Assembly: GCF_000687735.1 (NCBI RefSeq)
Contig: NZ_JHXL01000005.1
Span: 23,008-87,007, forward strand
DNA from: Acholeplasma equifetale ATCC 29724
GTDB taxonomy: Bacteria; Bacillota_I; Bacilli_A; Acholeplasmatales; Acholeplasmataceae
Direction of reading: 5' to 3'
Length of the DNA stretch: 64,000 nucleotides
The translations under genes and the position numbers were made by a program. Below, in pieces: positions 36,366 to 46,341 of this stretch (within the stretch, counting starts at the first letter, position 1; every line of letters begins with the position of its first letter). Below the pieces are notes generated by a model. That model did not search any database. It worked only from the letters and a program-made list of their open reading frames with translations, and was not told the DNA's origin.

Positions 36366-37499
36366 TTAACTTAAAGTATTAGGTATAAATGATGGATATT
36401 CAACAACTTTAAAGTTTGCTAAGTCGTTTGTAGAAGGCATATTTGGTGCTGTAGGATTTAGATCTAAAATAAACCCTAAACGTTCTATATTTACATTAAG
36501 TGTCAGTGGATATGTATTATCTTTCTCAAATTGAAAATGTCCACTAATACCAAATAATATACGTGTTATTTTATGATTTACAACTTCAACTCTAAAATCT
36601 AAATCAAATGATTTAATTGAATCCTTAATTTTATCAAATAAAGTAAGTATTTCTTGATCAATATCTGATTCAAAACCATCATAGAATTCAATTAGTACTT
36701 TTTTCATTTCATCTATACCGTCTCGTATAATTGATGCATCAGCTAAAATTCTAATTGTATATGTGTCATTTGTTTTATATATTTCAATATGTTTACTAAT
36801 CGTTTCAAACGCTTCAAATAATTCATTTAAATCTAAATCATTTGTATCCGGTAATTCAAAGAATGATAATTGTTCAATTAACTCTTGATAATCACTTTCA
36901 GTAAATATTGGTGTTGATACTTTTTCTTGAAGATTATCAAATGAATCTTTTTCATCTAGTAAAACTTCACCATTTTGTTCTAAATTATAATCATATAAAC
37001 CATTTAATTGATAGTAAGCGTGCGTTTGATGGATTAAGAAAAATGAATTAGAAAAATCAACTGTTATGTTTGTATGGCTACTAATATCATCTTCCATAAA
37101 TTTTATTGATGCTTTTTGTTCAACACTTAAAAATGCACGTTTTAAATTAGCGTAAACAATCGATGAACTAGCAGAATCACCAAGTTTTCCATATAGTTCT
37201 ACATCTAAATCTGCATTAAATTTTGCTTGTTGATCCACATTGCTTCTTATGTCTAGTGTAAGATTTTGTTCAGTTGAAACAGCAAAATCAACATTCATTT
37301 TGCTAAATAAATTTAGCATTAATGCATTAGAAGATAAATCAGGTGCTTCCAATTTAGATAAAAAGTCAATTTTTTGAGCTAACGTTAACTCCATACGATC
37401 ATTGTCATTCATATCTGGTAAGACTTTAGGTTTTGTTTCAGTACATGCAACTAAGAGTAATCCTAGAAACATAACGAATACTATTAATATTTTTTTCAT
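36366..37499 (-). CDS. Lipoprotein of unknown function
   Basis: 377 residues with signal peptide MKKILIVFVMFLGLLLVAC (lipobox LLVAC, Cys19). The rest alternates polar beta-like strands (FNADLDVELYGKLGDSASSSIVYANLKRAFLSVEQKASIKF, LDFRVEVVNHKITRILFGISGHFQF), a pattern like LppX/LolA-type or LptA-like half-barrels, but no recognisable motif. Preceded by a short AT-rich gap and followed by none of its own clear terminator. Function unknown; exposed on the cell surface. Confidence 0.8.
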   Translation of the reverse strand: MKKILIVFVMFLGLLLVACTETKPKVLPDMNDNDRMELTLAQKIDFLSKLEAPDLSSNALMLNLFSKMNVDFAVSTEQNLTLDIRSNVDQQAKFNADLDVELYGKLGDSASSSIVYANLKRAFLSVEQKASIKFMEDDISSHTNITVDFSNSFFLIHQTHAYYQLNGLYDYNLEQNGEVLLDEKDSFDNLQEKVSTPIFTESDYQELIEQLSFFELPDTNDLDLNELFEAFETISKHIEIYKTNDTYTIRILADASIIRDGIDEMKKVLIEFYDGFESDIDQEILTLFDKIKDSIKSFDLDFRVEVVNHKITRILFGISGHFQFEKDNTYPLTLNVNIERLGFILDLNPTAPNMPSTNDLANFKVVEYPSFIPNTLS

Positions 37500-37581
37500 A
37501 TTCTAATAATCCCCTTTTCTTTTTTTATACTTTCATTTTACATGATATTTATAAATTTTTATATTAATTCATTTATAATAG

Positions 37582-38229
37582 TTATTTTTGTATTAAAAAC
37601 TCTTCATAAGAGCGTTCTAAAATTTGTTTAAATATATAAATATCTTGAGCTCCAGAAATCGCATATTTTTTATTAAATATGAAAAACGGAACACTTTTGA
37701 TACCTAATTTTTGAGCCTCATTTAAATCAAATTCAACCAAATTAATATATCTTTTATCTTTTAATATCACTTCTATATCATCAATTGATACATTTATCAG
37801 TTTTAACGCATCTTTAATGATATTTATATCTGCAATATTTTGACCTAACCTGAAATATTTATCCATCATGATTTCTAAAAATTCCTTATCTTTATTAAAC
37901 TGAACTAAATATTTTAGAATAATATGCGGGTTAAATGTTGATACAAATTGAATTTTATCCATATGATATTCTAAACCATCAATTTTTACTCGTTCTTGAA
38001 CTTGATTAAGCATTGTTTTTGCTTCATTTAAACTCACATTTTTTGATTTCATAAATCCTTCATAACCAATACCGATAGGTTTATCTGTTAAATATGGATT
38101 TAATTGGTAACTTTTAAATACAATTTCAATATTCTCTTTATACTTAAATTCATTAAGTGCTTTTTCAAATTTTCTTTTCCCCCAGTAACAAAAAGGACAA
38201 CTGAAATCACTCCAAATTTCTACTTTCAT
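37582..38229 (-). CDS. DsbA-family oxidoreductase (FrnE-like)
   Basis: 215 residues with thioredoxin-fold DsbA/FrnE signature: MKVEIWSDFSCPFCYWGKRKFE carries the CPFC active site, and the late cis-Pro loop is KLGIKSVPFFIFNKKYAISGAQ. Helical insertion (residues 60-150) typical of FrnE/2-hydroxychromene-2-carboxylate isomerase relatives. No signal peptide, so a cytoplasmic thiol-disulfide role (redox defence or polyketide-like isomerisation in other bacteria) is more likely than secreted protein folding. Confidence 0.9.
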   Translation of the reverse strand: MKVEIWSDFSCPFCYWGKRKFEKALNEFKYKENIEIVFKSYQLNPYLTDKPIGIGYEGFMKSKNVSLNEAKTMLNQVQERVKIDGLEYHMDKIQFVSTFNPHIILKYLVQFNKDKEFLEIMMDKYFRLGQNIADINIIKDALKLINVSIDDIEVILKDKRYINLVEFDLNEAQKLGIKSVPFFIFNKKYAISGAQDIYIFKQILERSYEEFLIQK

Positions 38230-38314
38230 TGATTCACCTCAAACCCATTATATAAACTAATTTCTTTTACTTCATACAATATGCAAGTTACAAAATACAA
38301 AAACTTAAATAAAA

Positions 38315-38333
38315 AAGGAGCATTTCGCTCCTT
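38315..38333 (-). terminator. Terminator overlapping the end of a lipoprotein gene
   Basis: Seven-bp stem AAGGAGC / GCTCCTT with minus-strand T-run; it overlaps the stop codon of the 38332 gene. Confidence 0.85.
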
Positions 38334-38817
38334 AAATTTCTTCAACACCATCCAATTTTGTATTTAAATAAATATGTCCTTCGACTTTATTAATTCGTAT
38401 TGAATCAAATTGAATTTCAACTTTACTCAAGTCTGAATTGTTTTTAATAATTTTTCGCTCTTGAATAATAGTTCTGTCTTTATATTCAACACCGGCACCG
38501 AACTTATACTCATCTTCAATATAATACGTTTCTCCATCTATTTCATATGAAAATATTAGATCAATATCAATATCAAAAATAATCATGACTAAGTTAGAGG
38601 GTTCTCCTTCACCATCGTCAATGTTAATATCTAATCTTAATTCATAAGAAATATAATGCCCAAATTCAACTTTTATATCATGAATTGTAAGTTCAATATA
38701 TTCAAATACATTATATTCAGTTAACTCATAATGATATACTTTTGGAAGTTCTTTATCACAAGCATTTAATATAAGCGAAAACAATCCAATGTATAAGATA
38801 TAAAATAGTTTTTTCAT
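38332..38817 (-). CDS. Small lipoprotein of unknown function
   Basis: About 161 residues. The start is ATG 38817, behind GAGGTG; the upstream ATG at 38829 is before that ribosome site. Signal peptide MKKLFYILYIGLFSLILNAC with lipobox LILNAC (Cys20). The mature part is acidic and beta-rich (LRLDINIDDGEGEPSNLVMIIFDIDIDLIF). No family recognised. It lies 25 bp downstream of the VanZ-like gene and may be co-transcribed with it. Confidence 0.75.
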   Translation of the reverse strand: MKKLFYILYIGLFSLILNACDKELPKVYHYELTEYNVFEYIELTIHDIKVEFGHYISYELRLDINIDDGEGEPSNLVMIIFDIDIDLIFSYEIDGETYYIEDEYKFGAGVEYKDRTIIQERKIIKNNSDLSKVEIQFDSIRINKVEGHIYLNTKLDGVEEI

Positions 38818-38842
38818 GAAACACCTCATATATTATATCTTA

Positions 38843-39286
38843 TCATTCTTTAATCTTTTTTGCTAAGTAGCTTATAAAAATATATATAAATACACTTATT
38901 AATACCCCACTAAAATCAATGATTACATCAATGAAGTTACCATCTCTACCAGGTATAAAAGTTTGAATGCTTTCGTCAATAAAAGCTACTACAAAACCAT
39001 AAAGAAGTGTCATATATATCCACATTTTGTTGTGTAACTTATGATAAATTGCACTCCATAAAATACCCAATATAAAAAACTCAGTAAAGTGAGCCAATTT
39101 TCTTAATATAAAATGTAAATTATCTGGATTTACATTTATATTTAAATAAGTGAGTATTTTATAAATATTTTGACTCAAAAAACCACTTAATTCACTGGAA
39201 TTGTTTGATGGTAAAAGCGATTGAGTAAATATAAAAATATTCCATAAAATACCAATGATAAGTAATACGATATATCTTTTTTTCAT
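38843..39286 (-). CDS. VanZ-like membrane protein
   Basis: 147 residues with four predicted transmembrane helices. The VanZ motifs are RKLAHFTEFFILGILW (RKxxHFxEYxxLG) and DESIQTFIPGRDGNFIDVIIDFSGVLIS (DExxQxFxPGRxGxxxDxxxDxxG). VanZ family proteins confer low-level teicoplanin resistance or act in other envelope functions; since Mollicutes lack peptidoglycan, a glycopeptide role would be moot and another membrane role is expected. Confidence 0.9.
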   Translation of the reverse strand: MKKRYIVLLIIGILWNIFIFTQSLLPSNNSSELSGFLSQNIYKILTYLNINVNPDNLHFILRKLAHFTEFFILGILWSAIYHKLHNKMWIYMTLLYGFVVAFIDESIQTFIPGRDGNFIDVIIDFSGVLISVFIYIFISYLAKKIKE

Positions 39287-39348
39287 ACAAACACCAATAT
39301 AAACTATACATATATTATATACTTTTTTCTTCCCTTTTATGAAAGAAA

Positions 39349-39372
39349 AAACCCTAAGAACACTTAGGGTTT
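39349..39372 (-). terminator. Terminator after groEL
   Basis: Ten-bp stem AAACCCTAAG / CTTAGGGTTT around AACA, minus-strand T-run upstream in plus coordinates. Confidence 0.9.
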
Positions 39373-39378
39373 TATAAA

Positions 39379-40989
<1,611 letters not shown>

Positions 40990-41002
40990 TCACTCCTTCT
41001 AA

Positions 41003-41260
41003 TTACTCAATGATAGCTAAAATATGTTCCGCCTTAATAATAAGGTATTCTTCTCCGTCTACTTTTGTTTTAGTTCCGGAATAAGTTTGATAGATGACTT
41101 TATCATCTACCTTTAGATCTGTCGCTTTTGGACCAATCGCCTTGACAATACCAATAGATGGTTTATCCTTACTTTCAGTAGTAAGGATGATGCCAGAATC
41201 GGTTTTGGTCTCTTCTTTTAAAAATGAAAGAACAACATATTCATTCAATGGTTTAATCAT
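41003..41260 (-). CDS. groES: Co-chaperonin GroES
   Basis: About 85 residues, the lid of GroEL. MIKPLNEYVVLSFLKEETKTDSGIIL has the mobile-loop region, and the end KAEHILAII is typical. The start is ATG 41260, preceded by GAGGTG; the in-frame GTG at 41269 lies within that ribosome site. First gene of the HrcA-regulated groESL operon. Confidence 0.96.
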   Translation of the reverse strand: MIKPLNEYVVLSFLKEETKTDSGIILTTESKDKPSIGIVKAIGPKATDLKVDDKVIYQTYSGTKTKVDGEEYLIIKAEHILAIIE

Positions 41261-41289
41261 GAATAACACCTCACCTTTTCTATTTTATT

Positions 41290-41352
41290 TTGGCACTCTT
41301 GCCTTTTGAGTGCCATCAATTATTATTATATTCATCTTTTTCACCTTGTCAA
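41290..41352 (-). promoter_or_regulatory. CIRCE operator and promoter of groESL
   Basis: TTGGCACTC (41290-41298), nine-base spacer, GAGTGCCAT (41308-41316): a CIRCE element with 8 of 9 arm pairs, the HrcA repressor site. On the minus strand -10 TATAAT (41325-41330) and -35 TTGACA (41347-41352) have 16-bp spacing, putting CIRCE at the transcription start. Confidence 0.93.
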
Positions 41353-41375
41353 TACCTATTATTTGAATTGTGTTA

Positions 41376-41402
41376 AAAATAAAAGGCGCTAAAGTTGCGC
41401 CT
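41376..41402 (-). terminator. Terminator after the GIY-YIG gene remnant
   Basis: Stem AGGCGC (41384-41389) / GCGCCT (41397-41402), seven-base loop, then TTTTATTTTTAA on the minus strand. It overlaps the last codon. Confidence 0.85.
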
Positions 41403-42042
41403 AATTTATACTTGATTTTTGCAATAATCCCATTTCGCTTACCAATGATACATTATTTATAACTCTTACTAAATTGAATAATTCTTTCGCTTTTTCTATA
41501 TTTAGTCTAAAAAATTCTCTTTTTTTTGCTTCAGTATTTTTTCTCAAATCGGGATTAATTGTATCAAGAATCATATGTATACTTTTTTCTAATTTTTTTG
41601 AATCCTCATGTGTATTAGTTTTTATCACATCTTCCAGTTTAAATGGCAACGGAACCGAAGTATTATATAAATCTTTTAATCTACTATCTATTGAACTAGT
41701 TCTTCCAATTTTGACCCATCCAGGGATAGAATCATTTGATAAAAGATAAACAACTTCATCTGTTTCTTTTTTCTTTTCTATTTTCGTCTATATCTTTTGA
41801 GACTCTTTATTGATAAGTTCATATTTACCCTTATTTCCTATAAATCTAACTAATCCTTTATCCCTTAAATTCTGAAGAATCTGCCTAATTTTATCCTCAA
41901 TATGATTGTTTTCAGGATATACTTTTTTAAACTCAGGAACATACTTATAAATATCCGAAAGAGAAAATACCCTATTATTAAATTGTTTTTTAATTAATTC
42001 ATATACTATATAATTCCAACCTTTTAATTCTATTCCTTTCAT
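41401..42042 (-). pseudogene. Winged-helix (DpnI-C-like) plus GIY-YIG (T5orf172) gene split by one in-frame TAG
   Basis: Codons 1-84 (42042-41791) encode a winged helix: MKGIELKGWNYIVYELI, FSLSDIYKYVPEF, YPENNHIEDKIRQILQ, LRDKGLVRFIGNKGKYELI, very like the DNA-binding domain of DpnI and Dam-replacing proteins. TAG at 41788-41790 interrupts; the same frame then continues with KKKETDEVVYLLSNDSIPGW, VKIGRTSSIDSRLKDLY, LEKSIHMILD, AKKREFFRLNIEKAKELF, a T5orf172-type GIY-YIG nuclease. No ATG, GTG or TTG lies at the beginning of the second half. Either a nonsense-inactivated fusion or a read-through product. It follows a GATC restriction-modification operon. Confidence 0.75.
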
Positions 42043-42075
42043 ACTTTCCCCCTAAAAATAGTATTCTTTAATATA

Positions 42076-42104
42076 ATTAGATCACAAGTAGATCAAACTG
42101 TCAA
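42076..42104 (-). promoter_or_regulatory. Promoter of the winged-helix gene containing two GATC sites
   Basis: Minus-strand -35 TTGACA (42099-42104) and -10 TCTAAT (42076-42081), 17-bp spacing. GATC occurs at 42080-42083 and 42091-42094, 11 bp apart, within direct repeats TTTGATCTACT / TGTGATCTAAT. The sites lie in the spacer and at the -10, so methylation or binding of a GATC reader could control transcription. Confidence 0.6.
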
Positions 42105-42127
42105 ATTATTGCATTCTGACAAAATAA

Positions 42128-42146
42128 AAAGAGGAATTTCCTCTTT
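42128..42146 (-). terminator. Terminator after the 82-residue R-M operon gene
   Basis: Stem AAAGAGGAA / TTCCTCTTT with minus-strand T-rich tail (TTTATTTTG); overlaps the stop codon of the gene starting at 42393. Confidence 0.8.
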
Positions 42147-42393
42147 ATAGTTTTCTAAATTTCATTTCAATGATTTCATCAATTAAATCATTTTCATTAT
42201 TTAATAAATATTCATCGTAAATTTCATGAACTATTTTTTCAATTAAATCATTTTTTTGAGTATTTAGTGGTCCAACATTATTTTCATAATACAATATCAC
42301 CTTATATGTGATAAAAAGATGTGTTAAATATAAATTTTCTTTTTCTAATTCAGTCATTACATTTTTAGTATAGTCAACGATGTTTAGTTTCAT
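42145..42393 (-). CDS. Small hypothetical protein in the R-M operon
   Basis: About 82 residues (MKLNIVDYTKNVMTELEKENLYLTH...), acidic and helical, not recognised. ATG 42393 is preceded by AGGAG 10 bp away; the ATG at 42411 sits ahead of this ribosome site. It lies 44 bp downstream of the dpnB gene and before a terminator, so it is the last gene of the restriction-modification operon. It could be an accessory or controller factor, but no helix-turn-helix is visible. Confidence 0.6.
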   Translation of the reverse strand: MKLNIVDYTKNVMTELEKENLYLTHLFITYKVILYYENNVGPLNTQKNDLIEKIVHEIYDEYLLNNENDLIDEIIEMKFRKL

Positions 42394-42437
42394 AATATGT
42401 ACACTCCTCATACATATTATACATAAAAGTTCTTCTT

Positions 42438-43271
42438 TTACTTTTTATTAAAAATATTTTTTAAGATACCATTTTCTAAATCGCTAATGTTATATAAATA
42501 TTCTATAGAATTATATGCACTCTTAAGATCATTTTTAACGCTTAACCATCCTTTACCGTCTGTAATCCACATGAATTTTGCTTTATTACTTTTATTAATT
42601 TCTTGATTTAATAATATATAGCTTTTAGCTGTCTCATTAAGTTTTGAGCCTGAAGCCTTGTAATAATTTGTTTCAATTAAAAATATATGATTCGATGAAT
42701 CTTTTACCACAAAATCGAAAACTTTATTTCTTATATTTAAAGTTATCCCCCATTGATTAAACACTTTGGTTGGATTTGTTTCTTTTAATATCTCTATTTC
42801 TGGGACGCTTTTTAAGAATCCATATACAATATTATTCATTGCGACCCCACTACGATTTTTTCTAGAGTTTGAGTCTAATCCAACTTCAACTCCTGTAACA
42901 TAATCAACTAAATTTTTAATTCGATGGTCATAAAAAATTTCAATTAATCCAGTTTTTCTTATAAAGGTTAGATAATCAACAGGATTCGTTAAGTTTTCAA
43001 AATCATAAAAGACTTTTTTATTTTCTGTAATTTCAAATTTTTTATCTCTTGTTGCAAGCAATATTGGTATAACAGAAATAACATCTGGATTTTTTGTATA
43101 CATCATTCGAAATGCCTCATCAAAATTAGGGTGACCTAAAAGATGATTTAATATGTTTAAGTTATAATTAATTTCATCAACATTCTTAAATGCTTTTTTA
43201 AAATCTACAAAATAGTCATATGTAAGAATACTGTCCTTTAATGTATTTAATAATTTATCAAAATCCTTCAT
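42438..43271 (-). CDS. dpnB: Type II restriction endonuclease, DpnII/MboI family (GATC)
   Basis: 277 residues. Long stretches agree with R.DpnII: LVDYVTGVEVGLDSNSRKNRSG, FDFVVKDSSNHIFLIETNYY, ASGSKLNETAKSY, KFMWITDGKGW and LYNISDLENGILKN. The catalytic core is likely D-x(n)-E-x-N in FDFVVK...LIETNYY. DpnII cleaves unmethylated GATC. The gene looks intact: good ribosome site AAAGGGG, uninterrupted frame, near full family length (288). This is notable because both methyltransferase genes upstream contain stops. Shares one base with dpnA. Confidence 0.95.
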   Translation of the reverse strand: MKDFDKLLNTLKDSILTYDYFVDFKKAFKNVDEINYNLNILNHLLGHPNFDEAFRMMYTKNPDVISVIPILLATRDKKFEITENKKVFYDFENLTNPVDYLTFIRKTGLIEIFYDHRIKNLVDYVTGVEVGLDSNSRKNRSGVAMNNIVYGFLKSVPEIEILKETNPTKVFNQWGITLNIRNKVFDFVVKDSSNHIFLIETNYYKASGSKLNETAKSYILLNQEINKSNKAKFMWITDGKGWLSVKNDLKSAYNSIEYLYNISDLENGILKNIFNKK

Positions 43272-44039
43272 TATTCTAACCCCTTTAATGCTTTATAACG
43301 TCTAACAGTTATATCAAGATATGATTTATCAATGTCAATACCAATGTATCTTCTATTTAATTTAGTTGCAGCAATACCTGTTGTACCACTTCCATTAAAT
43401 GGATCCAGTATTAAATCAGATTCATTAGTTGATGCTAATATAATTCTTTCTAACAACTCAATAGGCTTCTGAGTTGGGTGTTTGCCATATTTTTTCTCAT
43501 TTTTTTTGGTTAAAGAAAAAGTCCATACATCTTTCATTTGTTTTCCACCGTTAATAGTCTTCATGAGATCATAATTAAACTTATATTTTTTAAAATCTAT
43601 TTTTTTGGTCCAAATAATTGTTTCTGTCGAATGGGTAAATGCTTTTCTTGCAAGATGTGGGGGTGGATTCTTTTTTTGCCAAGTAATATTGTTAATAATT
43701 GAGAAACCCTCTAACTCTAAAGCAACTCCTACAACAAAAATATTATGTAATGTTCCTGATATAAATATCGTACCTTCATCTTTTAAAACTTTCTTAGATG
43801 CTTTAATCCATTTTCGGTTGTATTTTATTTTTTCTTCTATAGACATTTTGGTCTCATCCCATGAACCTTTATTAACCGAAACCATTTTTCCACTATGACA
43901 AGTAATTCCATTATTTGATAAAAAATATGGTGGATCAGCAAATATCATATCAATCGATTTTTTTAATTGATTTTAATATATCTATTGAATCACCAAAAAA
44001 TAAATTAAAATCTTGATTACTTTAATATGCTTTATTCAT
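43271..44039 (-). pseudogene. dpnA: DpnA-type adenine methyltransferase with in-frame TAA at codon 6
   Basis: The body from ATG 43948 reads MIFADPPYFLSNNGITCHSGKM, a beta-class amino methyltransferase (DPPY, then WQKKNPPPHLARKAFTHSTETI, GKHPTQKPIELLERII, LDPFNGSGTTGIAATKLNRRYIGID). In the same frame upstream lies ATG AAT AAA GCA TAT (44039-44025), TAA (44022-44024), then SNQDFNLFFGDSIDILKSIKKID, which is the expected N-terminal strand of the family. ATG 44039 overlaps the dpnM stop as in the DpnII operon. Starting at 43948 would lose this strand and lacks a ribosome site. DpnA methylates single-stranded GATC in Streptococcus. Confidence 0.8.
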
Positions 44040-44865
44040 AGTTTCTTATGATTACCTCTTCAACAGGACCACGTTGAGTTGCTTTTGAGTTGATCATACG
44101 TTTTGCCAATACAACATCGATTTTATAATCTTTATAAAGTTCTCTTATAAAGTCAGTGTTATGATTGCTTAACATAACATAGACTCCTGTTTTTGAAAGC
44201 CTATTAAATACTTCAAAGAGTCTTTTTTGATCTTCCTTACTAAATCCTTGTTTAGAATAACTTGTGAAATTCTTTTGATTTTCATATGTATCATAAGGAG
44301 GATCAAAATAAACAAAATCACCTATTTTGGCTTCTTTAACGACTTCTTCAAAGTCGCCGTTGGTAATAACAATGTTTGAATTTGTAAAATATTTATGAAT
44401 ATTCATTAAATTATCAAAATTATATAGTTTAACTTTTTCTTTTGAATTGTCCATAGGAACATTAAAATGTCCTTTTGAATTTACACGATACATACCGTTA
44501 TAACCTGATTTATTCAAATAAATCATTCGTGCAGCAATATCTACTTTTGATAAATTTTTGAAATGATCAGTTCTATCCAAAATTCTAATTTCTTGAAAGT
44601 ATGCTTTTGAGTGATTTTTTTCATGTTCATTTAATTTTTCAATGAGTTTTTTAAGTAATTTTTTATCTTTTAAACACTCATATACACAAACAAGTTCATA
44701 ATTTAAATCATTTATAACTGCATCTTGAGGTTTTAATTGAAACAGTAATGCTCCCCCTCCTACAAATGGTTCAAAATATCGATTATATATTTGGGGTAGT
44801 CTTTTTATAATTTCATCTAATAATTAAGTTTTTCCTCCTGCCCACTTCACAACTGGTCTTATCAT
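44032..44865 (-). pseudogene. dpnM: DpnM-type Dam methyltransferase with in-frame TAA at codon 14
   Basis: Starting at ATG 44865 (after GAGG) the frame reads MIRPVVKWAGGKT, TAA (44824-44826), then LLDEIIKRLPQIYNRYFEPF, VGGGALLFQLKPQDAVIND and on through YRVNSKGHFNVP, GDFVYFDPPYDTYE and YVMLSNHNTDFI without another stop. The TAA replaces the residue that is Gln in M.DpnM (KWTGGKRQLL), i.e. a CAA-to-TAA change. The alpha-class D12 fold is otherwise complete (277 codons). The next start (TTG 44580) would drop the SAM-binding FVGGG motif. First gene of the dpnM-dpnA-dpnB operon. Confidence 0.9.
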
Positions 44866-44904
44866 TGCAACCTCACTTTTATTTTTAAAAAGCGTTCCAC
44901 AAAG

Positions 44905-45051
44905 GTACACCTTTAAAGAATGTCGAAAGTCAGGTATAAATATTCTTTTATTTTTGAATGCTTGAATGATATATAAAAAAATGATACGATCAAAGTAATA
45001 TTTAAATTTGTTTATAAAGTGTACTTTTATAGAATGTTGTCTAAACATTCT
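44905..45051. promoter_or_regulatory. Candidate recombinase binding region: related half-sites and a perfect inverted repeat
   Basis: Two related segments GTAC-N8-AGAATGT (44905-44923) and GTAC-N6-AGAATGT (45021-45037) lie about 115 bp apart. The second runs into a perfect inverted repeat AGAATGTT-GTCTA-AACATTCT (45031-45051). The cluster sits between dpnM and the serine recombinase gene, the usual place of a res/crossover site. Recognition by this protein is inference. Confidence 0.45.
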
Positions 45052-45094
45052 TCTTTTTTTGTAAAATAATATTTGCGAAAAAGAGGAGGACCCT

Positions 45095-45700
45095 ATGACT
45101 ACATATGCATATTTTCGTGTATCATCTAAATCTCAATGTATTGATAGACAATTAGATGAAATTTATAAACTTAATATTCCAGAAAAAAACATTTTCATCG
45201 ATATGGAAAGTGGAAAAAACTTCAATCGTATCAATTACTTAAGACTAAAAAAGAAACTAAGGAAGGGAGATCTTGTTATTGTAAAAAGTATCGATAGACT
45301 TGGACGAAATTATCAGATGATTATTGATGAATGGAGTGAAATTACAAAAGTTATCCAAGCAGATATTAAAGTGTTAGATATGCCATTACTAGATACAAGA
45401 GTTCAACCTGATAATCTTGTTGGCAAATTTATTAGTGATATTGTTTTACAGATTTTATCTTTCGTTGCAGAAAATGAAAGAGAAAACATTAGACAACGTC
45501 AAGCTGAAGGTATTCGTATAGCGAAAGAAAAAGGCGTCCATCTCGGACGCCCTAAATATGAATTACCAAATGATTTTTTCGTTGTTGCACCTAAAGTACT
45601 AACAAAACAAATGCATTATACAGAAGCTTTAAATATTCTAAAAATGAATAAGTCAACATTTTATAAATATTTAAAATCTTATCATAATCAATTACAGTAA
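45095..45700 (+). CDS. Serine recombinase (resolvase/invertase family)
   Basis: 201 residues. The catalytic domain begins TTYAYFRVSSKSQCIDRQL with nucleophile Ser in RVSS; IVKSIDRLGRNYQMIIDEW is the second signature; SFVAENERENIRQRQAEGI is helix E; and GRPKYELPNDF followed by NILKMNKSTFYKYL is the C-terminal DNA-binding helix-turn-helix. Strong ribosome site GAGGAGG. Divergent from the R-M operon, so it could mobilise or invert that segment. Its 3-prime end overlaps the HAD gene by 9 bp. Confidence 0.95.
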   Translation: MTTYAYFRVSSKSQCIDRQLDEIYKLNIPEKNIFIDMESGKNFNRINYLRLKKKLRKGDLVIVKSIDRLGRNYQMIIDEWSEITKVIQADIKVLDMPLLDTRVQPDNLVGKFISDIVLQILSFVAENERENIRQRQAEGIRIAKEKGVHLGRPKYELPNDFFVVAPKVLTKQMHYTEALNILKMNKSTFYKYLKSYHNQLQ

Positions 45701-46339
45701 GTTCATTAATTCTTTTATATCATTTATTTTATAAGTTGCATTTTGAAATTCTTCTTCATTTCCATAACCATATAAACATGCAACGGTATCAATTTGATTT
45801 AAATAACCCGATTCAATGTCATGTATTCTATCACCTATCATTAAAATAGGGGTATCGAATTCATTTTTTATTTTCTTTAATATTTTATGTTTTGGTATGT
45901 AATCAAACATCTCTGAAACATAAAATTGATCAAAGTATTTATCTAAATTAAATGCTTTTTTGTGTGCTTCTAAATAATAGATTTTAGAATTAGATAAGTA
46001 AATTAATTTATAACCTTTATTTTTTAAATATTCTAAAACTTCTATTGTACCTTCATAAAGTTTTGCTTCTTGGTTAAAAATTGCTTCTTCCATATATTTT
46101 CCAACCATACTTGATACCTTAGTAATTACATCATCACTTAATTTTGGTATGAATGATGCCCACATTTCTTTTGGGTTTTGACCTAAAAATTTGCTAACTT
46201 CAACTTTGGTCCAATTTCTTTTTGGTTGTAAATTTTCACTAACTAAATAATCGTATGCTTTCAAGAAGGCATTATAGTAAATATACATACTTTCATGAAG
46301 CGTACCGTCATAATCAAAAACTATTGTCTTATATTTCAT
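45692..46339 (-). CDS. HAD-superfamily hydrolase
   Basis: About 215 residues of the phosphoglycolate phosphatase-like HAD branch: motif I VFDYDGTLHE with nucleophile Asp, motif II LIYLSNSK, motif III Lys near KHKILKKI, and motif IV ILMIGDRIHDIESGYLNQIDTVACLYGYG. Substrate unknown. Three ATG codons occur at the start; the third (46339) has proper spacing from AAGGA. It overlaps the ribBA stop, so it belongs to the rib operon and might be the missing phosphatase of flavin synthesis (5-amino-6-ribitylamino-uracil phosphate), which HAD enzymes do perform elsewhere. Confidence 0.9.
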   Translation of the reverse strand: MKYKTIVFDYDGTLHESMYIYYNAFLKAYDYLVSENLQPKRNWTKVEVSKFLGQNPKEMWASFIPKLSDDVITKVSSMVGKYMEEAIFNQEAKLYEGTIEVLEYLKNKGYKLIYLSNSKIYYLEAHKKAFNLDKYFDQFYVSEMFDYIPKHKILKKIKNEFDTPILMIGDRIHDIESGYLNQIDTVACLYGYGNEEEFQNATYKINDIKELMNLL

Positions 46340-46341
46340 CA

